Notes: a model not told the origin generated them from the letters alone. Counted from the stretch's first letter, positions 1-8,063 are shown. The stretch is 12,227 nt of DNA from Fibrobacteria bacterium GUT77 (GCA_001462255.1 LIUJ01000301.1:1-12227), one strand, 5' to 3'. A program made the numbers and translations.

Positions 1-1359
1 CCTGCTCATTTCCGGTTTTTCGCTTCGCTCCTTACTCTCTTGGGCGTAGCCGTCGTATCTGGCGCCGGTCAGTCCGGCTATAAAAAAATCATCCGAGAAT
101 GAATAACGAGCGTCGATTAAAAAATCGACCGTGACGCCGTTGGACTCAATATTTTTCGCGCCGCCGAGCCCGAAATGCCCGTCGGGATCGCTTATCGCGG
201 CGTTACGATAAGTTCCGCTTGCCGCGCCACCTACCGTTATATTATCGGTAATCTCACCCTGATAATCAACGGCGTAAAGAACCGTATTTCCATTTGTCGC
301 CCCGCTCTGCTTGTCTTTGTAGTGATAGGCGAACATCCCTTGGTCGTAGGCGCCGACGCTTACTTGTTGTGTGATTTTGTGATTATCCAAAATATTCGCG
401 GACAGAGTATACGCGGCGTCGAAAGATTTGTGGTAATTGTTGCTCTTGCGCATAAGCGTATCGTCCCGCGTAGGATCGGGGTCGCGCAGTGTGGGAATGG
501 TCGTGCCGTTGTCGTGGACAAACGGGTAATCGTTGTCGCTTTTTGACGCGTCCACATTTATCTGATGGCTGATACGGTTTATTTTTTGTGACGACGCGGT
601 TGATTTTTTGCCGCCGCGCCTGACGACGGCCCCGCCCTTGATTAGTCCGAAGCTGCCGGCTTCGACGTTTATGCTAGTGATGTCGCGATTCGTCTCTTTG
701 TCGGTCGTAAACAGTTCGATAACCCCGCCCATCCCGCCGCCCATTTGGCGGAGGTTGGACGTGCCTTTGGTAACGCGGATTTCCGTTATCTTGTCGAGCG
801 GCAATTTGCTCAAATCCACCGCCCCGGATGAGGCGGTATTGAGCGGTACGCCGTCTAAATAAACGCGTAACCCCTTCGCCGTCCCGCCGCGTATGGAACT
901 CTCGGCGTACTGTCCGTACCCGCCCATCGACCGTATGTCTACGCCGGAAACCGATTCGAGCACACTCGGCAAATCGGCGAATTTGCCTTGAAATTCCGAG
1001 GCTTTTATTATACGGGATGACGGGGAGAGCGCCGCAGCTACGCGGTGTTTGACGGTTATTTCAAAGTCGTCGTTTATGGTGATGATGTTATAGTCATTAT
1101 TGATAGCGGTATCATCATCAGAAACAACGGTATTAACATTAACGCTATCGCCTTGATTGATCGCATTGCCGATAGTCGTGTCAATAGCGTCGCCGATGAT
1201 AATATAGTTGTCGTTATCAACGTTATTATCAACAACGGTACCACCGCCTTGAACGTTGGCGTCGGACGATGCCTGCGTCGGCGCGGCAAGCGCGAGCGGC
1301 AACAACACGGCGAGGGCACGGACGCGGGCAAGCGTCGGCGCGTTATTCTGTATCGGCAC
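1..1359 (-). CDS. TonB-dependent outer-membrane receptor, BtuB-like, N-terminal part (runs off the left edge)
   Basis: Reading the minus strand from the GTG at 1359 gives 453 open codons to the window edge. Residues 1-30 form a signal peptide (arginines at 12 and 14, a hydrophobic core, TQA before the cut). Residues 33-97 are an unusual Asn/Asp/Ile/Val-rich stretch. A TonB-box-like DFEITV lies at 98-103. A plug domain follows at about 110-218, with typical strings such as LESVSGVDIR and RVYLDGVPL and the Gly-rich GGGMGG. After it come the first beta-barrel strands, rich in alternating aromatic and polar residues. In this family the receptor binds its ligand outside the cell and uses TonB energy to import it. 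The cobalamin riboswitch in the leader (seen) makes corrinoid the likely substrate (inferred). The start is set by GGAGGGGG nine bases upstream; no in-frame ATG competes. The gene symbol is withheld because corrinoid-regulated paralogues are common and the C-terminus is missing. Confidence 0.93.
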   Translation of the reverse strand, partial: MPIQNNAPTLARVRALAVLLPLALAAPTQASSDANVQGGGTVVDNNVDNDNYIIIGDAIDTTIGNAINQGDSVNVNTVVSDDDTAINNDYNIITINDDFEITVKHRVAAALSPSSRIIKASEFQGKFADLPSVLESVSGVDIRSMGGYGQYAESSIRGGTAKGLRVYLDGVPLNTASSGAVDLSKLPLDKITEIRVTKGTSNLRQMGGGMGGVIELFTTDKETNRDITSINVEAGSFGLIKGGAVVRRGGKKSTASSQKINRISHQINVDASKSDNDYPFVHDNGTTIPTLRDPDPTRDDTLMRKSNNYHKSFDAAYTLSANILDNHKITQQVSVGAYDQGMFAYHYKDKQSGATNGNTVLYAVDYQGEITDNITVGGAASGTYRNAAISDPDGHFGLGGAKNIESNGVTVDFLIDARYSFSDDFFIAGLTGARYDGYAQESKERSEKPEMSR

Positions 1360-1368
1360 GGAAAAAAT

Positions 1369-1376
1369 CCCCCTCC
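1369..1376 (-). promoter_or_regulatory. Ribosome binding site of the receptor gene
   Basis: The minus strand reads GGAGGGGG, followed nine bases later by the GTG at 1359. It decides the non-ATG start. A six-base-pair hairpin (CGATCC pairing with GGATCG, plus-strand 1376-1396) abuts this site, followed by a run of T between the site and the start codon. This could be the expression platform through which the upstream riboswitch limits translation; that role is inferred. Confidence 0.7.
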
Positions 1377-1415
1377 GATCCCAACTCCGAGGATCGTGGT
1401 TGATGAAAAAAATCA

Positions 1416-1578
1416 GGCAGGTCTCCTGGCTTTCCCCGGGTTGCCGCGCCTTCCCGCTCCTATTACGGAACAGTGGCGTGACGTTTCGGCTACCCATAAC
1501 CCGCTAAACCAACGCGGATTGGGATTTACAGTGGCGGGTCCGCTCCCGATTTTCACGGGATTCCCTTGCTCCTGACGA
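1416..1578 (-). promoter_or_regulatory. Cobalamin riboswitch
   Basis: The minus strand carries the recognisable core of the cobalamin riboswitch family in the right order. First comes AAGGGAA, then a short stem around GTGAAAATC, then GCGGACCCGCCACTGTAA. A variable GC-rich arm follows, and last the B12 box AGCCAGGAGACCTGCC at 1416-1431. It lies between the promoter candidate at 1584-1613 and the receptor start at 1359. In this family, adenosylcobalamin or a related corrinoid folds the RNA and shuts off downstream expression. The Shine-Dalgarno sequence sits about 40 bases past the B12 box, so control of translation is likely, but transcriptional attenuation is not excluded. The upstream limit is approximate because I did not fold the P1 stem rigorously. 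Confidence 0.95.
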
Positions 1579-1583
1579 ATAAC

Positions 1584-1613
1584 AATATACTATTTGGCGG
1601 GAGATGGCGTCAA
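1584..1613 (-). promoter_or_regulatory. Candidate promoter for the riboswitch and receptor transcript
   Basis: On the minus strand TTGACG (1613-1608) is separated by 18 bases from TATATT (1589-1584). Transcription would begin near 1576-1578, exactly where the riboswitch begins, which supports the assignment. It overlaps the opposed plus-strand promoter candidate at 1594-1622. Confidence 0.6.
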
Positions 1614-1622
1614 ATATATTAT
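1594..1622 (+). promoter_or_regulatory. Candidate promoter for the tamB operon
   Basis: TTGGCG at 1594-1599 and TATTAT at 1617-1622 are separated by 17 bases. This places the start of transcription near 1629, about 45 bases before the tamB start codon. The region is AT-rich, so a chance -10 match is possible. Confidence 0.45.
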
Positions 1623-1642
1623 ATTTATTATTTATGGGTACC

Positions 1643-1662
1643 TTTAGAAACGGTTTTCTAAA
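1643..1662. repeat. Perfect inverted repeat with 8-bp arms upstream of tamB
   Basis: TTTAGAAA (1643-1650) and TTTCTAAA (1655-1662) are perfect inverted copies around the four-base loop CGGT. The repeat lies within the predicted tamB leader and runs straight into an 11-A tract (1660-1670). It could be a leader hairpin or a protein-binding operator. The arms are AT-rich, so the hairpin would be weak. It does not look like a terminator in either direction, because no T run follows the stem. Confidence 0.5.
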
Positions 1663-1674
1663 AAAAAAAAGAAT

Positions 1675-4600
1675 ATGCGTCGTGTCCCCCATATTATAAA
1701 GTTAATCGCCCTTTGGATGGCCGCGGTAACGCTTGCCCTTGTCGTCCTTGTGTTTGCCGTAAGCATCGCGTTCTACCAAATCCTCACGCTTCCGTCCGTC
1801 CAGGAGCGCGCGTTGCGTATCGCCGAGGGGAAGATAGCCGATCTCGGTTTCTTTAACGGAGACATAACCATTGAGCGAATTTCGTCCAACCTCATATCCG
1901 GCGTCGACATCTACGGCGTGCGCGCTGTGGGGAAGTCCGGGTACGGGGACTCCGTGTACGTAGGTCACGTGGCGGCGCGCTACCGGATTCCGCCGCTCCT
2001 CAGAAAGACGGTGAGTGTGCACAAGGTCACCGTCACGGACGTGCGCGGGCATGTCGTCATGTCGCCGTACGGCGGCATCATGATTCCGTTTATGCCGGTT
2101 GAATACTATGATAAGACGGATTCCGTCGCGCTTGACGGCCAAGCGTCGGCGCCGCGTCACCGCCGAAAAAAGTCAAAAGAGTCGAAGTATTCCGACGCGG
2201 ACGGACACCCCGATCCGTCTAAATGGCCTTGGAAGGTAAAGATCGGACAGGCGCGGGTGAACGGTATAAACGCCGTATACCGCGATTTAAAGAGCAATAT
2301 GGTGGGTGAGATAGTAAACGCGACGGCTCAAGCGCGGTTCCACACAATCGACTCCTTTTCGGTGGAACTTCGCGTCCCGAGCGGATCGTACGCAAGTCCT
2401 TGGTGGAACGGGGCGATTGACACCATCGGCGTGTCGGGGGTTATCACTTGGAACGATTTGGAAGTGCGCTCCTTGTTGCTCAAAGGGGCGACGACGCGCG
2501 TTACGGCGGCCGGAAAGCTCTCCTACTACGAGGGGAAACCGTGGGATCTCCGCGCTGATTTCATTACCTCTATCGGCCCCCTCCCCGTGCTCTACGAAAA
2601 CGTAGACGGACTCGGCAAGGACGGTTCTCTTGAGGGAAAAGCCACCTTTGGGGGCACGCTGTACGAACCGATCTTCGGGGCGAAGGTTAAGGGATACGGA
2701 ATCGCGTATAAGGGGTACGAGCTCACCTCCTTTGATGTCGACGCCGCCTACGGCCGCGACGAGTTCGGGCGCGCTCGTGTCCGCGGCGGAAACGCCCTCG
2801 GTCGCTTTGACGCGGACGCGAAGCTCCTAATGAAAAATCTTATGCGCGGTCCGGCGTTCGGCGACTACGACGCTACCGTACTGCTGAGCGTGCTTGACGC
2901 GAAGGGAATCGCCGAAGAACTGCAAATCAAACTGCCGCTCCCGATAGACGGGGGCAGACTGCGCCTGAAGGCCGACGGTAAGTGCTTCGAAATACCGACG
3001 CAAGCCGATCTAACGGCGGAGTTTGAGGGCGCGGATTTGGTCGACGGCGCGATTAACGCGAACGCGCGTCTCAAAAACGATTCGTGGGAATTTGACGGAT
3101 CATGGGGTGCCAATAGCGTTAATGGGCGCGGCAATATAGACTTTAAGAAGCTTAAATTCAGCGGTACGGCGGACGCCGACATCCCCGATCCGTCCGGGCC
3201 CGTCGCCGCCTTTTCAAAGGAACGCGCGCAGGGCAAATTGGAACTCTCCGCGGAGTTTGACGGGCGGCTTAACGACATGCGGAAGTTTACCGCGGTCGCC
3301 GTCGCCAAAGGGGACGGGATCCGTTGGCGCGGCATACGCGCCGATTCCCTTGAGGCGCACCTATCAATTGACAGCGCCGGGGTTAAGTTGCGGAGAGCCG
3401 ACGGGCACGTGTACGGTCGCGTCGATTCCTTGGCCGCGTTATTCGGGCAGGGCGGCAAAGTCGGCGGGTACATCGACGCGGACGTCTCAATGAAGGGCGG
3501 CTTCGACGATCCGCTTATCAACGCGCGCGTGCGCGGACACGGGTTGCGCTACGCGCAATACGTTGTGGACACGCTTACCGCGTTTGCGTCCGTGGAAAAA
3601 GACACCGTGCGCTGGAACAACCTTTATCTGCGCGGAATGGGCACGATCTTAGAGAGCGGCGGAAGCTTGATTGTGGGACGCGACATGGCGCTAAGCGGCG
3701 GCGTTGAACTGTTCGACGAGCGCCCGGACGGATCGCGCGTGTCGGCCGGTCGGCTTACCGCCGGCGGCACAATTACCGCCGACTCAATTAAGGGCAACTG
3801 CCGCCTCGTATCGCTGCCGCTAAGAATGCTCGACCCGTGGATTCCGCCGGAACATAGAGTAAACGGTATCGCCTCGCTCACCGGAGACTTCTCCGGCACG
3901 CCGACCAATCCGAGCGGTAGGGTCAACTTCAAACTCACCGATCCGGTCTACGGTAAGTACGGTATCCGCTCCGTAACCGGCGACGCGGCGCTCTCCGACT
4001 CCACGCTGACGGCTACGGCGCTTATCAAGACGAGCGACGCGGCAAATCCGATAGAAATCAAGGCGCTCCTGCCGTTACTGCCGTCGTCGGGATACAAGAT
4101 TGACGAAACGGGAAATCGTGTCGCGCAAATAAACGCGACCGCCGACAAGTTTGATTTAGGCGAGCTCTCGGCAAGGTTTGTTGAACCGGAGTGCAAAATC
4201 GCGGGCGACGCGGATTTTGACGTGAAGCTCACGAACGCCGGCGGCGGATGGAACATAGGCGGAAAGTTGACGATCCCAAACGCCGGAGTGCGCTCCGAAC
4301 GGCTGGAAGCGAATGTTGACAGCTTAAGCGTAAACGTAGACTTGTCGGGGACGCCGCAAAAACCGTACGCGGCTTTTGCAATCGCGACAAAGCGGGCGGA
4401 TATGGGGCGATTGCGAATGGACAGAAGCGTTATAAAGGGGCGTAGCGGTATTGATACGTTGCTGTTGGATTCCGCCGCTTTCGTGTTTAGAGACAGCGGC
4501 GTTGTTGATCTCAAAGGTATGTTGCGCTACGGCGGGTTGGATTCCGTATTTCACAACCAAAATTTTTACGCGCAGTATCGAATAAGGAAATTGCCCGTTT

Positions 4601-5862
4601 CCGCCTTTTCGCGCTTAGTGTCGAATGTCAGATTGCGCAACGGCGTTTTTAACGGTTCCGGTTTGATACACGCGACCGGCGGCAGACCCTTGGTTGACGG
4701 AACGCTCCGCTTGACAGGACTCAATGTGGTTATTCCCGACATAAACCCGACTTTGGGCCCGTTGGACGCAAACCTGAGATTTTCCGACAGCACGGTCACT
4801 ATAACGTCGCTCAACGCCAAGTGGGGGCGCGGCAGTTTGTCGGCATCGGGGCGGACCGCTTGGAATTTGGAGAAGATCGCCGACGTCAACCTGAATGTGA
4901 GGGGCAAAAACCTCTCCTTTGAGCTACCAGACGTGGTCAACGTGGGCGTGACTGACGCCGATTTGCGGATAAGCGATCTCAGCGGCGGAATGATCGTAGA
5001 CGGTAGGGTGACAATGGGGCCCACAAGCTACGTGCGCGACCTCAACATCGTTGAACTTATCAATCAAATGCAAGTCGCCGCCGACGTCCGCCGGACGCCG
5101 AACCCGTTCCTACAAAGCATCCTGTTGCGCGTCGATCTCAATTTGGCCAACAACGTCAGCGTCGACATGAACGTCGGCACGCTCCTTATGGACGGGCGGC
5201 TTACGGTTGCCGGAACGGCCGGTAGCCCAGGAATAGTCGGGGAGATAAAGATTGTCGACGGCTTCGTCTACTACTTAGACCGCAAATTTACTATAGCCGA
5301 GGGGGTAATATTCAACCCCGACCATTCAAGGATCAACCCAACCATCAAAATCACCGCGAAGGCGGACGTTATCACGTTCTCCCCGGACTCCAAATCGGAG
5401 CAGTTCACCATAACGCTAAACGTAACCGGCACAATGGACAATCCCGTAGTGCGTTTCATGGCCGAGCCTACGCTAAGCGAACTCGACATTTTGAGCATAC
5501 TGACTTTCGGTGAGAGGATGGGCGGCATGGGTAGCGACATAAACAACCGGCTAATGAACATAGCCGCGCAACAGGCCATAGGATTGGGGACGCGCAGATT
5601 GGAAAAATTGCTGAACTTGGATAGGGTGAGCGTTAGCGGCGACGTGCTTGGAACGGGGAACAGCCAAAGCGCCGGCGCCACAATAGGCGTGTCAAAACGC
5701 TTCACCTCGCGTCTAAACGTCTCCTACGAGACAAACACCAACAAATTGAGCGACAGAAAGGTAACGGCGCAGTACCGTTTGTTGCAAAATCTATTCCTCG
5801 AAGGGCTTACGACCAGCGACGGGGAGAACGCGTTGGACCTTATTTTGAGGTACAGCAGATGA
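1675..5862 (+). CDS. tamB: TamB-like envelope protein (AsmA-like/DUF490 family)
   Basis: This 1395-residue protein has one N-terminal membrane helix at about 8-35 after a basic start (MRRV). A long periplasmic body of repetitive short beta-strands follows, typical of the AsmA/TamB bridge-like fold. A basic, probably disordered insert rich in Arg, Lys and Ser lies near 160-195. The conserved TamB C-terminal domain spans roughly 1100-1395, including VGEIKIVDGFVYYLDRKFTI (from about 1186) and the closing ENALDLILRYSR. Family members span the periplasm as a hydrophobic groove. They are implicated in phospholipid transport to the outer membrane and in outer-membrane protein assembly with an Omp85 partner. 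The ATGA overlap with the next gene, itself an Omp85 protein, fits this role. The length is close to that of proteobacterial TamB. No good Shine-Dalgarno sequence precedes the ATG, only an A-rich tract; I keep 1675 because the membrane helix begins just after it. Confidence 0.92.
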   Translation: MRRVPHIIKLIALWMAAVTLALVVLVFAVSIAFYQILTLPSVQERALRIAEGKIADLGFFNGDITIERISSNLISGVDIYGVRAVGKSGYGDSVYVGHVAARYRIPPLLRKTVSVHKVTVTDVRGHVVMSPYGGIMIPFMPVEYYDKTDSVALDGQASAPRHRRKKSKESKYSDADGHPDPSKWPWKVKIGQARVNGINAVYRDLKSNMVGEIVNATAQARFHTIDSFSVELRVPSGSYASPWWNGAIDTIGVSGVITWNDLEVRSLLLKGATTRVTAAGKLSYYEGKPWDLRADFITSIGPLPVLYENVDGLGKDGSLEGKATFGGTLYEPIFGAKVKGYGIAYKGYELTSFDVDAAYGRDEFGRARVRGGNALGRFDADAKLLMKNLMRGPAFGDYDATVLLSVLDAKGIAEELQIKLPLPIDGGRLRLKADGKCFEIPTQADLTAEFEGADLVDGAINANARLKNDSWEFDGSWGANSVNGRGNIDFKKLKFSGTADADIPDPSGPVAAFSKERAQGKLELSAEFDGRLNDMRKFTAVAVAKGDGIRWRGIRADSLEAHLSIDSAGVKLRRADGHVYGRVDSLAALFGQGGKVGGYIDADVSMKGGFDDPLINARVRGHGLRYAQYVVDTLTAFASVEKDTVRWNNLYLRGMGTILESGGSLIVGRDMALSGGVELFDERPDGSRVSAGRLTAGGTITADSIKGNCRLVSLPLRMLDPWIPPEHRVNGIASLTGDFSGTPTNPSGRVNFKLTDPVYGKYGIRSVTGDAALSDSTLTATALIKTSDAANPIEIKALLPLLPSSGYKIDETGNRVAQINATADKFDLGELSARFVEPECKIAGDADFDVKLTNAGGGWNIGGKLTIPNAGVRSERLEANVDSLSVNVDLSGTPQKPYAAFAIATKRADMGRLRMDRSVIKGRSGIDTLLLDSAAFVFRDSGVVDLKGMLRYGGLDSVFHNQNFYAQYRIRKLPVSAFSRLVSNVRLRNGVFNGSGLIHATGGRPLVDGTLRLTGLNVVIPDINPTLGPLDANLRFSDSTVTITSLNAKWGRGSLSASGRTAWNLEKIADVNLNVRGKNLSFELPDVVNVGVTDADLRISDLSGGMIVDGRVTMGPTSYVRDLNIVELINQMQVAADVRRTPNPFLQSILLRVDLNLANNVSVDMNVGTLLMDGRLTVAGTAGSPGIVGEIKIVDGFVYYLDRKFTIAEGVIFNPDHSRINPTIKITAKADVITFSPDSKSEQFTITLNVTGTMDNPVVRFMAEPTLSELDILSILTFGERMGGMGSDINNRLMNIAAQQAIGLGTRRLEKLLNLDRVSVSGDVLGTGNSQSAGATIGVSKRFTSRLNVSYETNTNKLSDRKVTAQYRLLQNLFLEGLTTSDGENALDLILRYSR

Positions 5863-7877
5863 GCGGCTCTACACGAAAATACGCCGTCTTGTTCCTGATA
5901 CTGACGACGTGCGGTCTCTTTCCGTCGCGCGGCGCCGCGCAAACGTACTTAGACTCGCTGATACTGCACCAAAGACGGATGCAAGATTTAGAGGAGCGCC
6001 AAGACGGGGGGAGCCAACAAGAAACGGGGCGCGAGGCGTCGCCGCAACAGAGCGGGCAGACGCTCTCCCGTAGCGAGGCGCGTGCGCTTGAGCGCGCTCA
6101 GCGTGAAGAACTTAAGCGGCGCGAACAGCGTATGTGGCGCGTGCGCTCCGTGGATTTTGCGGGCAACGCCGCCTACGGCAAAAGAGATCTCCAAAGCCTG
6201 ATGGAGCTAAAGCGCAAATCGCGTTTCACCGACTACCTTATGAAATCCGACGTAGACGCGCTGACGGCGTTTTACAAAAACAACGGATTCGAGTACGTAA
6301 GCGTTAAGGCCAAAAGCGAGCGTGACAGCGCGACCCGCGGCGTAAAGGTTTACGTCTCCGTGGAGGAGGGGCGACGCATTCACGTGAGCGAGGTAGGCGT
6401 AGACGCGCAACGGTTCGCGCCGGGTTCCGGCGCTATGCGCAAACTCGCGACCAAACGCGGCGCGCCGCTCGTTCACTCAGACGTGCGCCAAGATTGCCGC
6501 ACGCTGAAAGAAATCGCCGGTGAACACGGATTTCTCGAAGCCGTCGTCGAACCGGAAGTTTTTATAGATACGGTTGAGTGTCAGGCAAGCGTGGTCTTCA
6601 AGGTACGGGAGGGTCCGGTCGTAAAAATCGGCGGCATCAGCATAGATGCGACCGGGTTCAGAAGAGTTACGGTAGAACGGGAACTCTCCATACGCAAGGG
6701 CGACACGCTTAACCTGCGCACGGTGCGTCAGTCCGAACGCAATCTGTACATAACCGGCCTATTCAACTATGTGCAAATAAAGCCGAAGTTTGATTCTACC
6801 GTAGCCGCAGTCACCCTACCCGACAGCGTCTACGACGTGCTGGTACGCGTGACGCGGGGCGAGTACATACGTGCGCAGGCCGGCCTCGGCTACAGCACCG
6901 ACGAGGGCGCGAGGGTATCCGCCTCCGCCACTTGGAAAAATATGTTCGCCCTCGGACAAAGCCTCACGCTAAGCACCAAAATTTCGCAGGTGTCCCAAGG
7001 CGCGGAAGTGATTCACGCCGTCCCCTGGTTCCTATATATGCCGTTGCAACTCAACACAAAACTGTACTACACACGATTCGACAGGCCGCAACTCTACAAG
7101 GGCACCTTCGACGGACTGCGCCTCGCGCTCGGTCGACAGTCCAACCACGACATACTCTACCAAGTTTGGTCGCAGTGGGAAGACGTGCAATGGATCGAGC
7201 CGCCGACCCAAGACATAGCCGACGTTCCCAACGACCCGACGCAAAGCATAGGCGGCGATATAGCCTACGACGTAAGGAACGATCTGTTCAGCCCTACAAA
7301 AGGCGGTTTCGTCCGACTTGGCGTGGAACTGGCCGGCGTCTTCGGCGGAAAATCCAACCAATTCTTAAAGACGACCTTCGACTCTCGCGTCTACTTCACA
7401 AACCGCTCGCGTTGCCACCTCTCCATGGCCGCCCGTACCGGTTACGCCATGCCCTACGGCAAAAGCGCGGACGTTCCCCCGCAAAACAAGTTCTACGGCG
7501 GCGGCAGCACAACCGTAAGAGGTTTTCCGGTGGACAAGCTCGCCGTTCTCAACGATGAGCCGTTACTGGGAAATTTTTACGTATTCCTAAACGTCGCCGA
7601 CGTTCGCGTCCCCATGTTTTGGTGGATACGCGGAGACTCGTTCCTAAACTGGTTCAACGCCGCAGTATTCGTAGACGCCGGAAACGTATGGTCGAACTTC
7701 GACGAAATAACGTCGGTGGGAGATTTCATCGGCGACTTGCGATGGTCGGCGGGCCCCGGTCTGCGAATAGACACGCCAATAAAGTTAGTGGCGCGGTTGG
7801 ACTTCGGATTCAAGATAGACAGACGTCCGGGGGAAAGCGCTTACGAAATACACTTTGATTTGGGACAGCCGTTTTGA
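5859..7877 (+). CDS. Omp85-family outer-membrane barrel protein, TamA/BamA-like
   Basis: The 672-residue product has a signal sequence (residues 1-27), then a charged Gln/Glu/Arg-rich linker (about 35-92). Three POTRA-like units follow, at about 93-170, 171-252 and 253-320; the first opens WRVRSVDFAGN. A C-terminal 16-strand-type barrel spans about 330-672. The barrel carries the family's conserved VRGF motif at 553-556, on the loop that folds back into the lumen. Near the end are FVDAGNVW and a terminal phenylalanine, the usual outer-membrane insertion signal. Three POTRAs and linkage to tamB fit TamA better than BamA, which normally has five, but divergent BamA paralogues are possible. The start overlaps the tamB stop (ATGA), and GAGG lies about eight bases upstream. 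The signal contains LTTC (Cys18), an imperfect lipobox; a GAA|Q type I site near 27 is the alternative. Confidence 0.9.
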   Translation: MSGSTRKYAVLFLILTTCGLFPSRGAAQTYLDSLILHQRRMQDLEERQDGGSQQETGREASPQQSGQTLSRSEARALERAQREELKRREQRMWRVRSVDFAGNAAYGKRDLQSLMELKRKSRFTDYLMKSDVDALTAFYKNNGFEYVSVKAKSERDSATRGVKVYVSVEEGRRIHVSEVGVDAQRFAPGSGAMRKLATKRGAPLVHSDVRQDCRTLKEIAGEHGFLEAVVEPEVFIDTVECQASVVFKVREGPVVKIGGISIDATGFRRVTVERELSIRKGDTLNLRTVRQSERNLYITGLFNYVQIKPKFDSTVAAVTLPDSVYDVLVRVTRGEYIRAQAGLGYSTDEGARVSASATWKNMFALGQSLTLSTKISQVSQGAEVIHAVPWFLYMPLQLNTKLYYTRFDRPQLYKGTFDGLRLALGRQSNHDILYQVWSQWEDVQWIEPPTQDIADVPNDPTQSIGGDIAYDVRNDLFSPTKGGFVRLGVELAGVFGGKSNQFLKTTFDSRVYFTNRSRCHLSMAARTGYAMPYGKSADVPPQNKFYGGGSTTVRGFPVDKLAVLNDEPLLGNFYVFLNVADVRVPMFWWIRGDSFLNWFNAAVFVDAGNVWSNFDEITSVGDFIGDLRWSAGPGLRIDTPIKLVARLDFGFKIDRRPGESAYEIHFDLGQPF

Positions 7878-7955
7878 CGTATGCTCAAATCAATGAAAAT
7901 CGTTAAATAAGAACCGCTCACCGCAAAATTTACAAAAAAAACATAGCGACAAATG

Positions 7956-7986
7956 CCGGTAGCTATTATATTGATATAGATACCGG
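7956..7986. repeat. Imperfect inverted repeat upstream of the SUMF1-fold gene
   Basis: CCGGTAGCTAT (7956-7966) and ATAGATACCGG (7976-7986) pair over 11 positions with one mismatch around a nine-base AT-rich loop. It sits about 35 bases upstream of the extended -10 element, so an operator or activator site is possible. As a terminator for the tam operon it is weak, since no T tract follows. Confidence 0.4.
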
Positions 7987-8020
7987 TTATGACGATTAAA
8001 CGCGGATAAACGATTTTAAG

Positions 8021-8029
8021 TGATATAAT
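8021..8029 (+). promoter_or_regulatory. Extended -10 promoter of the SUMF1-fold gene
   Basis: TGATATAAT is a perfect extended -10 (TG, one base, TATAAT). No good -35 hexamer lies 17 bases upstream, as is usual for this promoter type. It predicts a start of transcription near 8036 and a leader of about 27 bases before the ATG at 8064. A second TATAAT at 8035-8040 would also start transcripts upstream of 8064. Confidence 0.55.
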
Positions 8030-8063
8030 AACAGTATAATAAATGTTTCAAAAAGAGGTGCTC

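Larger units (their letters stand above)
7878..8063. other. Intergenic region between the tam operon and the SUMF1-fold gene
   Basis: These 186 AT-rich bases contain no convincing small gene. They hold an imperfect inverted repeat (7956-7986), an extended -10 element (8021-8029), a second TATAAT (8035-8040) and the Shine-Dalgarno sequence of the next gene. I see no T-tailed terminator for the upstream operon. Confidence 0.7.

Noticed and set aside
1045..1575. A 176-codon plus-strand open frame across the receptor start and riboswitch
   Set aside because: It is antisense to the receptor N-terminus and the riboswitch; its apparent hydrophobic pattern mirrors the Asn/Asp-rich codons of the real gene.
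2865..3521. A 218-codon open frame on the minus strand inside tamB, with others like it at 3948-4514 and 4566-5024
   Set aside because: They are serine- and proline-rich shadow frames opposite a well-supported gene, with no recognisable domain or ribosome site.
6932..7558. A 208-codon plus-strand frame within the Omp85 gene
   Set aside because: It is an arginine-rich out-of-frame shadow of the barrel-coding sequence with no domain signal.
7855..7893. TTGATTTG and CAAATCAA as a terminator after the tam operon
   Set aside because: The arms are AT-rich, the loop is over 20 bases, the left arm is inside coding sequence and no T run follows.
8043..8063. In-frame upstream ATG adding seven residues to the SUMF1-fold protein
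   Set aside because: It has no ribosome site and is only about seven bases from the predicted transcript start; the ATG at 8064 has AGAGGTG and opens directly into a signal peptide.
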